Assembly (NCBI GenBank): GCA_937912115.1
Contig: CALDOI010000311.1
Coordinates: 1-43,132 of the forward strand
DNA: 43,132 bases
Origin: an uncultured Bacteroidota bacterium
GTDB lineage: Bacteria; Bacteroidota; Bacteroidia; Bacteroidales; F082
Reading direction: 5' to 3'
Part shown: in pieces, positions 1-8,787 of the stretch
Layout of the letters: each line of letters opens with the position of its first letter
Position numbering within the stretch: the stretch's first letter is position 1
The notes under the pieces: generated by a model
What the model was told of the DNA's origin: nothing
Databases searched by the model: none
The model's input: the letters and a program-made list of their open reading frames with translations, nothing else
Translations under genes and position numbers: made by a program

Positions 1-30
1 TCCTGCCGGGTTCACACATTGAATATATTA

Positions 31-60
31 AGCCTTTCCTGAAAATGGATGGGCTTTTTT
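31..60 (+). terminator. Rho-independent terminator of an upstream gene
   Basis: A 9-bp stem (AGCCTTTCC at 31-39 with GGATGGGCT at 47-55, one mismatch and one G-U) with a 7-base loop is followed by a run of T. It closes a transcription unit that begins left of the window. The remaining coding end may be the short open frame stopping at 22, but that cannot be identified. Confidence 0.7.
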
Positions 61-106
61 ATTTTATGGAAGTTATAGGATATACTTTTCTTCGATATTA
101 AATTTA

Positions 107-114
107 TATATTTG
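107..114 (+). promoter_or_regulatory. Candidate -7 promoter box for fabG
   Basis: TATATTTG matches the Bacteroidota -7 consensus TAnnTTTG and lies 27 bases before the fabG start. No good TTTG -33 box is visible about 19-21 bases upstream, so the call rests on the -7 element alone. Confidence 0.4.
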
Positions 115-141
115 ACCCCTATTTAAATCAATACTATTAAT

Positions 142-888
142 ATGAAATTATTACAAGGAAAAACTGCTTTAATTACTGGTGCCGCTAGAGGTATAGGAAA
201 ATCAATTGCAATGAAATTTGCCAGCGAAGGTGCAAATGTTGCTTTTTCCGACTTAAACTATGATGAGAATATGGAAGCTACAGAAGCTGAGTTAATTGCT
301 CTTGGTGTTAAAGCTAAAGGATATGCATCTAATGCTGCTTCGTATGATGATAGTGAAAAACTAATTAATCTTGTTGTTGAGGATTTTGGTAGAATTGATA
401 TCCTTGTAAACAATGCAGGTATTACTCGCGATAATTTATTGATGAGAATGCAGGAAAAAGATTGGGATGCTGTATTAACAGTAAATCTTAAATCAGCTTT
501 TAACTTAACCAAAGCCGTACAACGAATTATGATGAAGCAACGTGTTGGTTCAATTATTAACATGAGTTCTGTAGTTGGGGTTAGTGGAAATGCTGGTCAG
601 TCAAATTATTCTGCGTCAAAAGCAGGTATGATAGGGTTCACAAAATCCATTGCTCAGGAATTAGGTTCACGAAATATCCGATGTAACGCAATTGCACCAG
701 GTTTTATAGAAACAGATATGACTCATAAACTTAGCGATGAAGTTCGTGAAGCATGGATTAAAAATATCCCCTTACGTCGATCAGGTAAACCTGAAGATGT
801 GGCCGATGTTGCTACATTCCTGGCTTCCGATTTGTCATCCTATGTATCCGGGCAGGTGATAAATGTATGTGGAGGAATGGATACTTAA
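142..888 (+). CDS. fabG: 3-oxoacyl-[acyl-carrier-protein] reductase
   Basis: NADPH-dependent reductase of type II fatty acid synthesis; it reduces 3-oxoacyl-ACP to 3-hydroxyacyl-ACP in the cytosol. The 248-residue protein is a classical short-chain dehydrogenase. The cofactor motif TGAARGIG is at residues 12-19, NNAG at 90-93, the catalytic serine at S143, and the YxxxK pair at Y156 and K160. Length and the C-terminal sequence GQVINVCGGMDT fit FabG well. It follows a terminator and has a candidate promoter, so it probably starts a new unit. Other SDR activities cannot be excluded by sequence alone, but the close FabG-like motifs make this the likely role. Confidence 0.9.
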   Translation: MKLLQGKTALITGAARGIGKSIAMKFASEGANVAFSDLNYDENMEATEAELIALGVKAKGYASNAASYDDSEKLINLVVEDFGRIDILVNNAGITRDNLLMRMQEKDWDAVLTVNLKSAFNLTKAVQRIMMKQRVGSIINMSSVVGVSGNAGQSNYSASKAGMIGFTKSIAQELGSRNIRCNAIAPGFIETDMTHKLSDEVREAWIKNIPLRRSGKPEDVADVATFLASDLSSYVSGQVINVCGGMDT

Positions 889-991
889 TAGTGAATCGTG
901 ATTAGTAGATGGGTATATTATTTGTTTTCCAATGATTATTTAACTCATCTCTTATCTAAGTACAAACAACCATTTACATAAATAACCGCAA

Positions 992-3079
992 GTGATTACT
1001 GAAATTTTCATTTCTTATTCCTGGTGGACTATACTATTAGTCATTATTACCGGGCTACTATATGCAAGCCTGCTATACCTAAAAAATCCACAAAATAAAC
1101 TGAATAGTTTAGTATCTGTAGTTTTATTTATTTTCAGGTTTTTAACTGTTTCATTTTTAGCTTTTTTACTTCTTGCGCCATACGTAAAGACTAAAAAGAA
1201 GCATATTGAAAAACCAATTATTATCATGGCCCACGATAATTCGTCCTCTGTAATAATTGGCAACGACTCTGTAAATCATTTATCATCATTTCATGAATCG
1301 ATCAATAAACTTGGTGCCGAATTGGCTGAACATTATGATGTAGATAGTTATTTGTTCGGTAGTAAAATAGTAGAAGGAAATGATGTTAATTATGAAGATG
1401 AACTATCAAATTACTCTGATTTTTTTAGTCATTTGAATCAGAACTACAGTAGTTTAAATGTGGGCGCAATGGTTTTAATTGGAGATGGAATAGTTAACAA
1501 TGGTATTGATCCTGTGTATGCCGCAACAGATATTAATTATCCTATCTATACAATAGCCCTAGGCGATACAATACAATCAAGGGAATTAAAGATTGACGAT
1601 ATCAGGCACAACTCGATTGTTTATTCTGGTGATATTTTTCCAGTCGAAATAAGTATCTCTGCCAATATGTTTGATGGTAGCAAAACTAAGATTAGCCTCT
1701 TTGAGAATCGTAATCTTATACAAGATGAACAAATTGTAATTACTGGAAATAACTACAGAAAAACGGTAACCTTTAATGTACCAGCATCAAATTCAGGCAA
1801 GCGAAGGTTTAAAGTTGTGATTGATAATATAGAAGGTGAATCGGTTTTGGAAAATAATAGCAGAAATATTTTTATTGATGTTGTAGATAGTCGAAAAAAA
1901 ATCCTAATACTGGCTGGAGCACCTCATCCTGATATTGGCGCAATTAAACAAAGTCTTAGTTTAAACCCAAATTTGGAAGTCGAAACAGAATATATAAGTG
2001 GTTTTAATAAAGAACTTACCAATTATGATTTGATAGTTCTTTATCAACTTCCATCAAAAAATAATTCAGCGCCTAAGGTTCTCAAAGTTATTGTACAAAA
2101 TGAAATGCCGGTACTTTTTGTTTTGGGTAATCAAAGTAGATTATCAGTATTTAATAATTATTTTGAGGGGATGAATATTATTTCAGCCTCAGAATCAATG
2201 ACGAGTGCACAGTTTGAGGCAAATAAACAATTCACATTATTTTCATTTAACCATGAATTGGAAAATCAGTTGGCATCATTTCCTCCATTGTCAGTTCCCC
2301 TAGGCAATTATCAGATTGCTAATGGGTCGGAAGTACTAGGTTGGCAGCGAGTTATGGGTTTAGTTACTAATTTTCCATTGATTGCATTTTATGATAATAT
2401 TGGCATTAGGAATGCTGTAATTGTTGGCGAAGGGATATGGCAATGGCGAATTCAAAATAATGTGCAATATAATAGTTCTGATGGTGTTGATGCCGTCTTA
2501 AACAAGTCAGTTATGTATTTAATGGCTGATATAGATAAAAGGAAATTTAAGGTAATTTCTAAAGGTGATTATGAAAATCGTAACGATGTAACCTTAATCG
2601 CAGAATTGTATAATCAATCTCTGGAGCTTGATAACTCAGCTGAAGTAATGCTTTATTTATCAAATGAAAACAAAGAACAATTCAACTATGTTTTTTCACC
2701 CTTCGATAATTATTATACCCTAAACTTGAATAAATTACCCGTTGGAATTTATAGCTATAAAGCCACAACTAAGCTGGGGAATAATACTTACAGTGATGCC
2801 GGGGAATTTATCGTTCAGCACATCGATAATGAAAGTTTAAATCTTAATGCTGATCATAGAATGTTAAACAGATTAGCTGTCAATCATGGTGGTAATATGT
2901 ACTTTCCTAATCAGGTAGATGAGCTGCGTTTGAAAATATTTGAACTCGATAACCTTAAATCTAAAATTCATTATCAGGATAAGTTCATTGGGCTTAACTC
3001 TTTGGTTTATATACTGATAACTTTATTGGCTTTACTTTCAATTGAATGGTTTCTAAGGAAATACTTCGGTAATTATTAG
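992..3079 (+). CDS. von Willebrand factor A-like integral membrane protein, function unknown
   Basis: The 695-residue protein has two N-terminal membrane segments (about residues 10-30 and 40-63) and a C-terminal one (about 665-685), leaving a large region between them outside the cytoplasm. Residues 76-86 carry a degenerate MIDAS-type DxSxS motif (D82, S84, S86), and a later LIGDGIVNNG stretch resembles the second part of a von Willebrand A fold. The middle region looks like a beta-sandwich followed by a Rossmann-like segment (ILILAGAPHPDIGAIKQSL). Similar Bacteroidota proteins are annotated as VWA-domain or glutamine-amidotransferase-like membrane proteins without a proven role. Translation begins at GTG; the first in-frame ATG would remove both membrane segments. 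The M48 protease gene follows after 23 bases, so the two are probably co-transcribed. Confidence 0.65.
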   Translation: MITEIFISYSWWTILLVIITGLLYASLLYLKNPQNKLNSLVSVVLFIFRFLTVSFLAFLLLAPYVKTKKKHIEKPIIIMAHDNSSSVIIGNDSVNHLSSFHESINKLGAELAEHYDVDSYLFGSKIVEGNDVNYEDELSNYSDFFSHLNQNYSSLNVGAMVLIGDGIVNNGIDPVYAATDINYPIYTIALGDTIQSRELKIDDIRHNSIVYSGDIFPVEISISANMFDGSKTKISLFENRNLIQDEQIVITGNNYRKTVTFNVPASNSGKRRFKVVIDNIEGESVLENNSRNIFIDVVDSRKKILILAGAPHPDIGAIKQSLSLNPNLEVETEYISGFNKELTNYDLIVLYQLPSKNNSAPKVLKVIVQNEMPVLFVLGNQSRLSVFNNYFEGMNIISASESMTSAQFEANKQFTLFSFNHELENQLASFPPLSVPLGNYQIANGSEVLGWQRVMGLVTNFPLIAFYDNIGIRNAVIVGEGIWQWRIQNNVQYNSSDGVDAVLNKSVMYLMADIDKRKFKVISKGDYENRNDVTLIAELYNQSLELDNSAEVMLYLSNENKEQFNYVFSPFDNYYTLNLNKLPVGIYSYKATTKLGNNTYSDAGEFIVQHIDNESLNLNADHRMLNRLAVNHGGNMYFPNQVDELRLKIFELDNLKSKIHYQDKFIGLNSLVYILITLLALLSIEWFLRKYFGNY

Positions 3080-3102
3080 TGAGTTAAATTTAATTTTCAA
3101 AC

Positions 3103-4344
3103 ATGATTCAAACACTTTTCTGGATAATAATAGGCATAATAATTTTTGATTATTTGTTAGAAAAAACCCTCGATTACCTCAATTACAGGAATATGCAGGA
3201 AACAATTCCGCCGAAATTGAAGGGTATATATGATGAGGAAAAATATCGAAAATCACAAAAATACGAAAAGGTAAATGTTGGCTTTTCGATGATTACCAGC
3301 ACATTTTCATTTGTACTGATTTTAGCTATTCTATTTAACAATGGGTTTGCTCTTTTGGATGCTGGAGTATCTAACATTACTCAAAATGAATATATTAGGG
3401 CACTTCTGTTTTTTGGAATATTAGGAGTTGGGATGGATTTTATATCGCTCCCATTTCAAATTTATGGAACGTTTGTAATTGAAGAAAAGTTTGGTTTTAA
3501 CAAAACAACACCCATTACTTTCATTGTCGATAAATTGAAATCGTGGTTATTGGGAGCCATACTTGGTGGTGGAATATTACTCTTTATTATGTGGGCATGG
3601 AATGAAACCGGAAATTGGTTTTGGCTCATCGTAATGGGAGGTTTAAGCATTTTCATGATATTCATGACAATGTTCTATTCACGTGTAATTGTGCCATTGT
3701 TTAATAAGCAAACACCGTTGGAAGAAGGTACCTTAAGAACTGCGTTAAATAGTTTTTCTGAAAAAGCTGGTTTTAAGATCGATAATATTTTTGTTATAGA
3801 TGGATCAAAGCGGAGTACTAAAGCTAATGCATATTTCAGTGGGCTTGGACCAAAAAAACGAATTGTTCTTTATGATACACTCATTTCTGATTTAAGTGAA
3901 GATGAAATTGTTGCCGTTCTTGCGCACGAAGTAGGTCATAATAAACTACATCATGTAATCATTGGGTTAGCTATGTCACTTATTCAGAGTGCTTTAATGA
4001 TATGGATATTATCATTGGCCATTAGCCAACCTGAACTTTCACTAGCTCTTGGGGCTTCTAAACCAAGCTTTTATATGGGACTGGTTGCATTTGGTTTGTT
4101 ATTTTCACCAATATCAATGATAACTGGAATATTTTCAAATATTATTTCAAGAAGACATGAATATCAGGCCGACCTGTTTGCTGCAAATTATGGTATGGGA
4201 GGATTTTTAATCTCAGGTTTAATAAAGCTATCGGTGGCAAATCTCAGTAATTTAACACCACATTGGCTATATGTTTTCTTCAATTATTCACATCCAACAC
4301 TACTTCAACGTAAAGACGCAATTATGAGTGAAAATGTGAGCTGA
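3103..4344 (+). CDS. M48 family (Ste24-like) membrane zinc metallopeptidase
   Basis: Integral membrane protease of the Ste24/CAAX-protease type, 413 residues, close to the usual length for bacterial Ste24 homologues. The zinc site is HEVGH (H275, E276, H279), with the downstream glutamate ligand in the RRHEYQADLFA segment (E353, conserved D357). Several hydrophobic stretches flank the site (about residues 5-20, 60-80, 100-125, 140-165, 170-195, 285-310, 325-350), as expected for a barrel-like membrane protease. In bacteria such enzymes are thought to take part in membrane protein quality control; the substrate here is unknown. It sits directly behind the VWA-like membrane protein gene, which may be a functional partner. 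Confidence 0.85.
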   Translation: MIQTLFWIIIGIIIFDYLLEKTLDYLNYRNMQETIPPKLKGIYDEEKYRKSQKYEKVNVGFSMITSTFSFVLILAILFNNGFALLDAGVSNITQNEYIRALLFFGILGVGMDFISLPFQIYGTFVIEEKFGFNKTTPITFIVDKLKSWLLGAILGGGILLFIMWAWNETGNWFWLIVMGGLSIFMIFMTMFYSRVIVPLFNKQTPLEEGTLRTALNSFSEKAGFKIDNIFVIDGSKRSTKANAYFSGLGPKKRIVLYDTLISDLSEDEIVAVLAHEVGHNKLHHVIIGLAMSLIQSALMIWILSLAISQPELSLALGASKPSFYMGLVAFGLLFSPISMITGIFSNIISRRHEYQADLFAANYGMGGFLISGLIKLSVANLSNLTPHWLYVFFNYSHPTLLQRKDAIMSENVS

Positions 4345-4401
4345 TTTATAAATGAGCCTTGATAATTTTCAAATAATCAATTAACCAATAAACCAAATTT
4401 T

Positions 4402-5208
4402 CTAAGAATTAGAACTTTTGAATTTAAATAAGGAGGGAATTGTTTTAAGAATAATAATCATATCTTGCATAGGACTAGATATCATTGCATATTTATTATC
4501 AAGACGAATTCGATTTTCAGCTTTTAGTGCTTTGCTATTGTCAACTTGCCAAAGACCAGTAATTCCGGCAGGTGCTAAAAATCTATACGACCATTCGTCG
4601 GTTGTTAATTTTTCGGCTTCATAAAGTGGAATGGGCCGATTACCAACTATCGACATATCTCCCTTTAATACATTTATAAACTGAGGAAATTCATCAAGGT
4701 GTGTACTGCGTAATATTCGACCAAAAGGAGTTATTCTGGGATCATCTTTAACCTTAAAGAAGGTTGATTCCAAAAGCCTTAACCTCTTCTTTCTTAAATA
4801 CATATTTTCACAAATCTCTATCCCGTCAATAAATAATATTGGAGAACAGGGTTGTCCTTCTTTACAATCAGGACAATTCTCGATATTTGTAAATGTATGA
4901 TTTTTTATTTTGTGAGATATCAGATATTCATTTAGTTCTGATAATTTAGAACGTTCTGCATCAGCACCTTTGTACATTGTACGAAACTTATAAAAGGTGA
5001 AAATATCATAACCGGTACCAACTCGCAATGATTTGTAAAAAACCGAACCTTTTGAAGTAAGTTTTACCCCTATAACTACTAATAGTATTATAGGTGAAAA
5101 AACGAGTAATGCTAATGCTGAAAAAACAACATCAAATATCCTCTTCCCCCTACCAATACGGTAATTATTAAACTGGTGATCTTTTTTTATTTTCATATTA
5201 TGTCCCAT
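4402..5208 (-). CDS. Polyprenyl-phosphate sugar-1-phosphate transferase (monotopic PGT)
   Basis: Initiating phosphoglycosyl transferase for a surface polysaccharide or glycan: it moves a sugar-1-phosphate from a nucleotide sugar to a polyprenyl phosphate at the inner face of the membrane. The protein has only the short PglC/WcaJ-C catalytic form: a re-entrant hydrophobic segment at about residues 24-50, the YKFRTM motif at 73-78, the catalytic DE dyad in HLDEFPQF (D172, E173), and GDMSIVGNRP. There is no WcaJ-type multi-membrane N-terminus. Residues about 100-135 form an insertion with four cysteines (C112, C115, C121, C133) that could bind a metal. No other polysaccharide genes are adjacent. 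An alternative start four codons downstream (M5) is equally possible. Confidence 0.85.
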   Translation of the reverse strand: MGHNMKIKKDHQFNNYRIGRGKRIFDVVFSALALLVFSPIILLVVIGVKLTSKGSVFYKSLRVGTGYDIFTFYKFRTMYKGADAERSKLSELNEYLISHKIKNHTFTNIENCPDCKEGQPCSPILFIDGIEICENMYLRKKRLRLLESTFFKVKDDPRITPFGRILRSTHLDEFPQFINVLKGDMSIVGNRPIPLYEAEKLTTDEWSYRFLAPAGITGLWQVDNSKALKAENRIRLDNKYAMISSPMQDMIIILKTIPSLFKFKSSNS

Positions 5209-5238
5209 ATGTTATCATTCAAAAATGATACATTAGTG

Positions 5239-6261
5239 TTACATAAAAAAGTTATTCATGTTATAACCTTCTCGTGTAAGGTTTTCCTTGTTAGAATTAA
5301 TAAAAGTAATTATTTCATCAATAGTCACGGAATATGTTACCCCGTAACTTATTAACTTAGTATTGTCAACAAAAATCTCCCCGGTGTATTTGGATAGTAT
5401 TTTACTGTCTTGTTTATAATCTTCGTTGGGCACAAGTAAATTAGAGGCTTGAGCTGCAGAAGATGAGGCCATTCCAATTAATTCAAAATTTGGTACTCCG
5501 TCGCGTATTGCAAATACCGGACTCCCGCTAATCCCATGATTATATAAAGCATCAGTAACAAATACTCCTGTTTTTATTTTATCAGTTAAACTAACAATTG
5601 CCCGTGTAACCATTAAATTACCCAATGGAAATCCCATAATATAAACAATGCTACCCCACTGTAGTTCTTTAACTTTGCCTCTAGGATAGTTCAATGTTGC
5701 TATGTTATCATTATTGTCAACTATCCTCTTCGAAAGAATAGCTATATCCTTGACTTTATCTATGGCAGTAATTTCTAATGGTTCGCCCGTAATAAAACCA
5801 CTAACATGATTTTGTTGCTTTATTTTTATTGATAAAGTTTGAATTTTACTATCTTCAGGATCGTAAAAAGAATATACGCTATCAGGAAAATCGACAACAT
5901 GTGCACATGTTAACAAGCCAATCAAATTGTTTTTGTTGTAAATTATGGAAGCTGTTCCCGAAACAGATTCATGGTCTATTGTTAAGTTATCTGAATACAG
6001 TTTTAACAATGAATCATTAATATCATTTTTAATTATATTGCTATTGGATGGGAAATAGTATGTAGCGTAAAATGCCAATATATCAAGTTTTTTAACCGTC
6101 TTTGAAATATAACTTAACTCTTTCGAAACGCTTAATGAGGGGAACTCACTATCATATTTATTATCTGATATTAAGTTGGGTTGATTGCTGATATTTGATG
6201 TTTTGCACCCAAATAACATAATAAGAAACAGGCAATAAAAGGAAACATTTCTTATCAGCAT
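5239..6261 (-). CDS. Trypsin-like serine protease lipoprotein
   Basis: Exported lipoprotein of 340 residues with a trypsin/HtrA-type protease fold. The N-terminus has a hydrophobic signal and a lipobox ending at C19. The triad is intact: H121 in TCAHVV, D172 in KDIAIL, and S245 in GISGSP. No PDZ domain follows, so it is not a typical DegP. It would act in the periplasm or on the outer membrane; the substrate is unknown. The gene lies 30 bases upstream of the sugar transferase on the same strand, so the two are likely co-transcribed. Confidence 0.75.
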   Translation of the reverse strand: MLIRNVSFYCLFLIMLFGCKTSNISNQPNLISDNKYDSEFPSLSVSKELSYISKTVKKLDILAFYATYYFPSNSNIIKNDINDSLLKLYSDNLTIDHESVSGTASIIYNKNNLIGLLTCAHVVDFPDSVYSFYDPEDSKIQTLSIKIKQQNHVSGFITGEPLEITAIDKVKDIAILSKRIVDNNDNIATLNYPRGKVKELQWGSIVYIMGFPLGNLMVTRAIVSLTDKIKTGVFVTDALYNHGISGSPVFAIRDGVPNFELIGMASSSAAQASNLLVPNEDYKQDSKILSKYTGEIFVDNTKLISYGVTYSVTIDEIITFINSNKENLTREGYNMNNFFM

Positions 6262-6424
6262 GTTTTTATTTGCTTTTTTAACTGATTGATTGATAAATTA
6301 TAATTAGTGCAATAATACACAAAACCATTCATTTTTTATATTTTTGTCAGTTATTTTGTAACGATAGTTATTTTAATTAATCGTTAGTTTTATATTATCT
6401 TATAACAGTTTATAATTATTACAT

Positions 6425-6931
6425 ATGAAAGTTGGAAAAAACAAAGTGGTTACTTTAACATACACGTTAAGGTTTGATGATAATAATGGCGAAATTATTC
6501 AACAAGTCAATGAAGATAGACCTTTTGTTCATTTATTTGGAAACGGAACTTTACTTCCTGTATTTGAGACGAATCTGGACGGTTTAGAGCCAGATACACA
6601 ATTCGAGTTTGGTTTAGGACATAAGGAAGGATATGGAGAGTTTAATGAAGAAGCAATTATTGAATTGGAAAAAAGTATCTTCGAAAAGGATGGTAAAGTA
6701 GATGAAGAGCTTCTTAAGATTGGAAATATGATTACGATGCAGGATCAGGAAGGTCACCCTATCGACGGTAGAGTACTTGAAATTAAATCCGATAAAGTTG
6801 TGATGGATTTCAACCACCCTTTAGCTGGTAAAGATTTACATTTTTCTGGAAGAGTTATTGATGTTCGTGATGCTTCTGATGAAGAAAATTCACACGGACA
6901 TGTTCACGGTGATGGAGGTCATCATCATTAA
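6425..6931 (+). CDS. SlyD-like FKBP-type peptidyl-prolyl cis-trans isomerase
   Basis: Cytosolic prolyl isomerase and chaperone of the SlyD type. The 168-residue protein begins with the FKBP strand region (VTLTYTLRFDDNNGEII) and contains the SlyD insert-in-flap region with the motif NHPLAGKDLHFSGRVIDVR, the usual end of the catalytic domain. The C-terminus is rich in histidine (HGHVHGDGGHHH), as in SlyD proteins that bind nickel or zinc. A TATTTTTG -7-like box lies at 6339-6346, but no convincing -33 partner is visible. It is followed by an intergenic inverted repeat and tpiA. Confidence 0.88.
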   Translation: MKVGKNKVVTLTYTLRFDDNNGEIIQQVNEDRPFVHLFGNGTLLPVFETNLDGLEPDTQFEFGLGHKEGYGEFNEEAIIELEKSIFEKDGKVDEELLKIGNMITMQDQEGHPIDGRVLEIKSDKVVMDFNHPLAGKDLHFSGRVIDVRDASDEENSHGHVHGDGGHHH

Positions 6932-6947
6932 TAGTTATTTGTTACCA

Positions 6948-6999
6948 GTGAATGGTGAATAGAAAAAAAAAGAGCCATCATTCACTATTCATCATTCAC
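6948..6999 (+). repeat. 15-bp inverted repeat built from GTGAATR heptamers
   Basis: The left arm (6948-6962, GTGAATGGTGAATAG) and right arm (6985-6999, CTATTCATCATTCAC) are complementary over 15 bases with one G-U-type mismatch. The left arm is two heptamers, GTGAATG and GTGAATA. The structure fills the slyD-tpiA gap and ends ten bases before the tpiA start. It could act as a transcript hairpin or be a short mobile or repeat element; there is no poly-T directly after it, so it is not a standard terminator. Confidence 0.75.
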
Positions 7000-7009
7000 A
7001 AAATAAATC

Positions 7010-7765
7010 ATGAGAAAGAATATTGTTGCCGGTAATTGGAAAATGAATAATACTTTTCAGGAAGCCGAAGAATTAATAAGTGTAATAGCTGACGAATTAG
7101 ACGAAAAAGATCTTCAATGTGAAGTTATTGTATGTCCTCCTTCAATTTATCTGGAAATGGCATCAGATTATGGCGAAGAATCGATACTAAGTATTGCTGC
7201 ACAAAACGTTAGCGGTTATAATAATGGAGCCTATACAGGTGAAGTTTCAGCGTCGATGTTGGAAGCAATGGGCATAAGCTACAGTATTGTTGGACATAGT
7301 GAACGCAGAAAATATTTTAATGAAACTGATGCCCAACTTGCCCAAAAGGTCGATCGCCTTCTGGATTATAATATGAAACCTATTTTCTGTATTGGTGAAC
7401 TTCTTGAAGAAAGAGAAGCTGGTAATCATTTTAATATTGTGAAAAATCAATTGGAAAAAGGATTGTTTCACCTTAATAAAGATGAGTTTCTAAATGTAGT
7501 TGTTGCATATGAACCAGTTTGGGCCATCGGTACAGGAGTTGTAGCCACACCCGAACAAGCACAGGAAATGCATAGCTTTATCCGTGGTTTGATAACCAAA
7601 AAATATGGTGCAGATATTGCAGAAGATACGACCATATTATATGGTGGAAGTTGTAATGCAAAAAATGCATCCACACTTTTTGCCAATAAAGATGTTGATG
7701 GAGGACTCATTGGTGGAGCATCGTTGAATGCTGATGACTTTATAAAAATTATTGAAAGTTTTTAA
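7010..7765 (+). CDS. tpiA: Triosephosphate isomerase
   Basis: Glycolytic and gluconeogenic enzyme interconverting dihydroxyacetone phosphate and glyceraldehyde 3-phosphate in the cytosol. The 251-residue length is normal. All catalytic residues are present: K11 in GNWKMN, H96 in VGHSERR, and E168 in AYEPVWAIGTG, the last also starting the flexible loop. The phosphate-binding YGGSCNAKNA and GGLIGGASL segments are at the C-terminus. The gene lies between two inverted-repeat intergenic elements. Confidence 0.97.
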   Translation: MRKNIVAGNWKMNNTFQEAEELISVIADELDEKDLQCEVIVCPPSIYLEMASDYGEESILSIAAQNVSGYNNGAYTGEVSASMLEAMGISYSIVGHSERRKYFNETDAQLAQKVDRLLDYNMKPIFCIGELLEEREAGNHFNIVKNQLEKGLFHLNKDEFLNVVVAYEPVWAIGTGVVATPEQAQEMHSFIRGLITKKYGADIAEDTTILYGGSCNAKNASTLFANKDVDGGLIGGASLNADDFIKIIESF

Positions 7766-7768
7766 AGT

Positions 7769-7872
7769 GTTGTCATGGTTGTCGGGTTATCTTGTCGGGT
7801 TTTAATTGCACTCATAAAACAACATGACACCAACGATAACAACGACAATGCTACAACAACAACCCAACAACA
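7769..7872 (+). repeat. Intergenic GTTGTCGG octamer element with CAA-rich leader, copy A
   Basis: The 5' half holds GTTGTC-type units (GTTGTCAT, GTTGTCGG, GTTATC, TTGTCGGG) at 7769-7799. The 3' half holds the complementary type (ACGATAACAACGACAA) and ends in CAA triplets that run straight into the prmA ATG. The halves can fold back on each other. A related copy in the same orientation relative to its downstream gene lies at 32136-32253; the two share the 14-mer GTTGTCGGGTTATC, a TCATAAA(A)CAACA segment and the end CAACAACAATG. Confidence 0.75.
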
Positions 7873-8712
7873 ATGAATTACTACCAAATCACTGTACCTA
7901 TTCCTGATACAGAAGAAGGAACTGAAATCCTAATTGCGCTACTTTCAGTAATTGGTTTCGATAGCTTCGAGGAGAAATCGGAGCAGCTAATCGCCTACAT
8001 TCCTGAGGGAGATTTTAATAAGAAAGAGCTTGCAAAAATTGAATATATTCAGAAGGTTGATGAATCTGATCAGCTGGTGGTAGAGTTAATGCCGGATAAG
8101 AACTGGAATGAGGTTTGGGAAAGTAATTATCCGTCGGTAATAATTGCTGATCGTTGTTATGTTAGAGCCCCATTTCATCCAACAGATCCAAATATTGATT
8201 ATGAAATATTAATTAAACCAAAGATGGCATTTGGAACTGCACACCACGAAACTACTGCAATGATGCTTGAACTGATTCTTGATAATGATTTTGAGGATAA
8301 AAAGGTTCTTGATATGGGCTGTGGTTCAGGAGTTCTTGCAATTCTGGCATCTATGAAAGGTGCAAGGTCCATAAACGCTATTGATATCGATAAGTGGTCG
8401 TACGAAAATACAACAGAAAATGCAGAAGTTAATGAGATAACTAACATCAAAGTGTTTGAAGGTGGTGCTGAATTGTTATCCGATTCTGATGATTATGAAA
8501 TAATTCTGGCAAATATTAACAAAAATATCCTGTTAAGGGATATGAAATATTACTCTGATGCGTTATTGAAAAATGGGTATATATATTTCAGTGGTTTCTA
8601 TGCGGATGATTTGGCTGATATTATTTCTGAAGCATATAAAGTTGGTTTGAAGTATATTAATAATCTTGAAAAAAATAACTGGGTTGCAACTAGGTTTATT
8701 AAGAACAGATAG
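7873..8712 (+). CDS. prmA: Ribosomal protein L11 methyltransferase
   Basis: SAM-dependent methyltransferase that methylates ribosomal protein L11. The 279-residue protein has the short N-terminal substrate-recognition domain and the linker motif PKMAFGTAHHETTAMML typical of PrmA, followed by the SAM-binding motif VLDMGCGSGVLAI (about residues 146-158), the acidic residue of motif II in NAIDID, and the catalytic-region sequence ILANINKNIL. Its start codon directly follows a CAA-rich leader belonging to a repeat element, with no Shine-Dalgarno sequence. Confidence 0.93.
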   Translation: MNYYQITVPIPDTEEGTEILIALLSVIGFDSFEEKSEQLIAYIPEGDFNKKELAKIEYIQKVDESDQLVVELMPDKNWNEVWESNYPSVIIADRCYVRAPFHPTDPNIDYEILIKPKMAFGTAHHETTAMMLELILDNDFEDKKVLDMGCGSGVLAILASMKGARSINAIDIDKWSYENTTENAEVNEITNIKVFEGGAELLSDSDDYEIILANINKNILLRDMKYYSDALLKNGYIYFSGFYADDLADIISEAYKVGLKYINNLEKNNWVATRFIKNR

Positions 8713-8787
8713 TTATTTGTATTAATTGCTTACTTGTCCTCAATAATTAATTCAAAATCATAAAAACAAGAGTCATAGAATTATTAT

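Noticed and set aside
3-104. Short open frame at the left edge running through the hairpin
   Set aside because: It reads through the terminator and shows no recognisable protein sequence; more likely non-coding.
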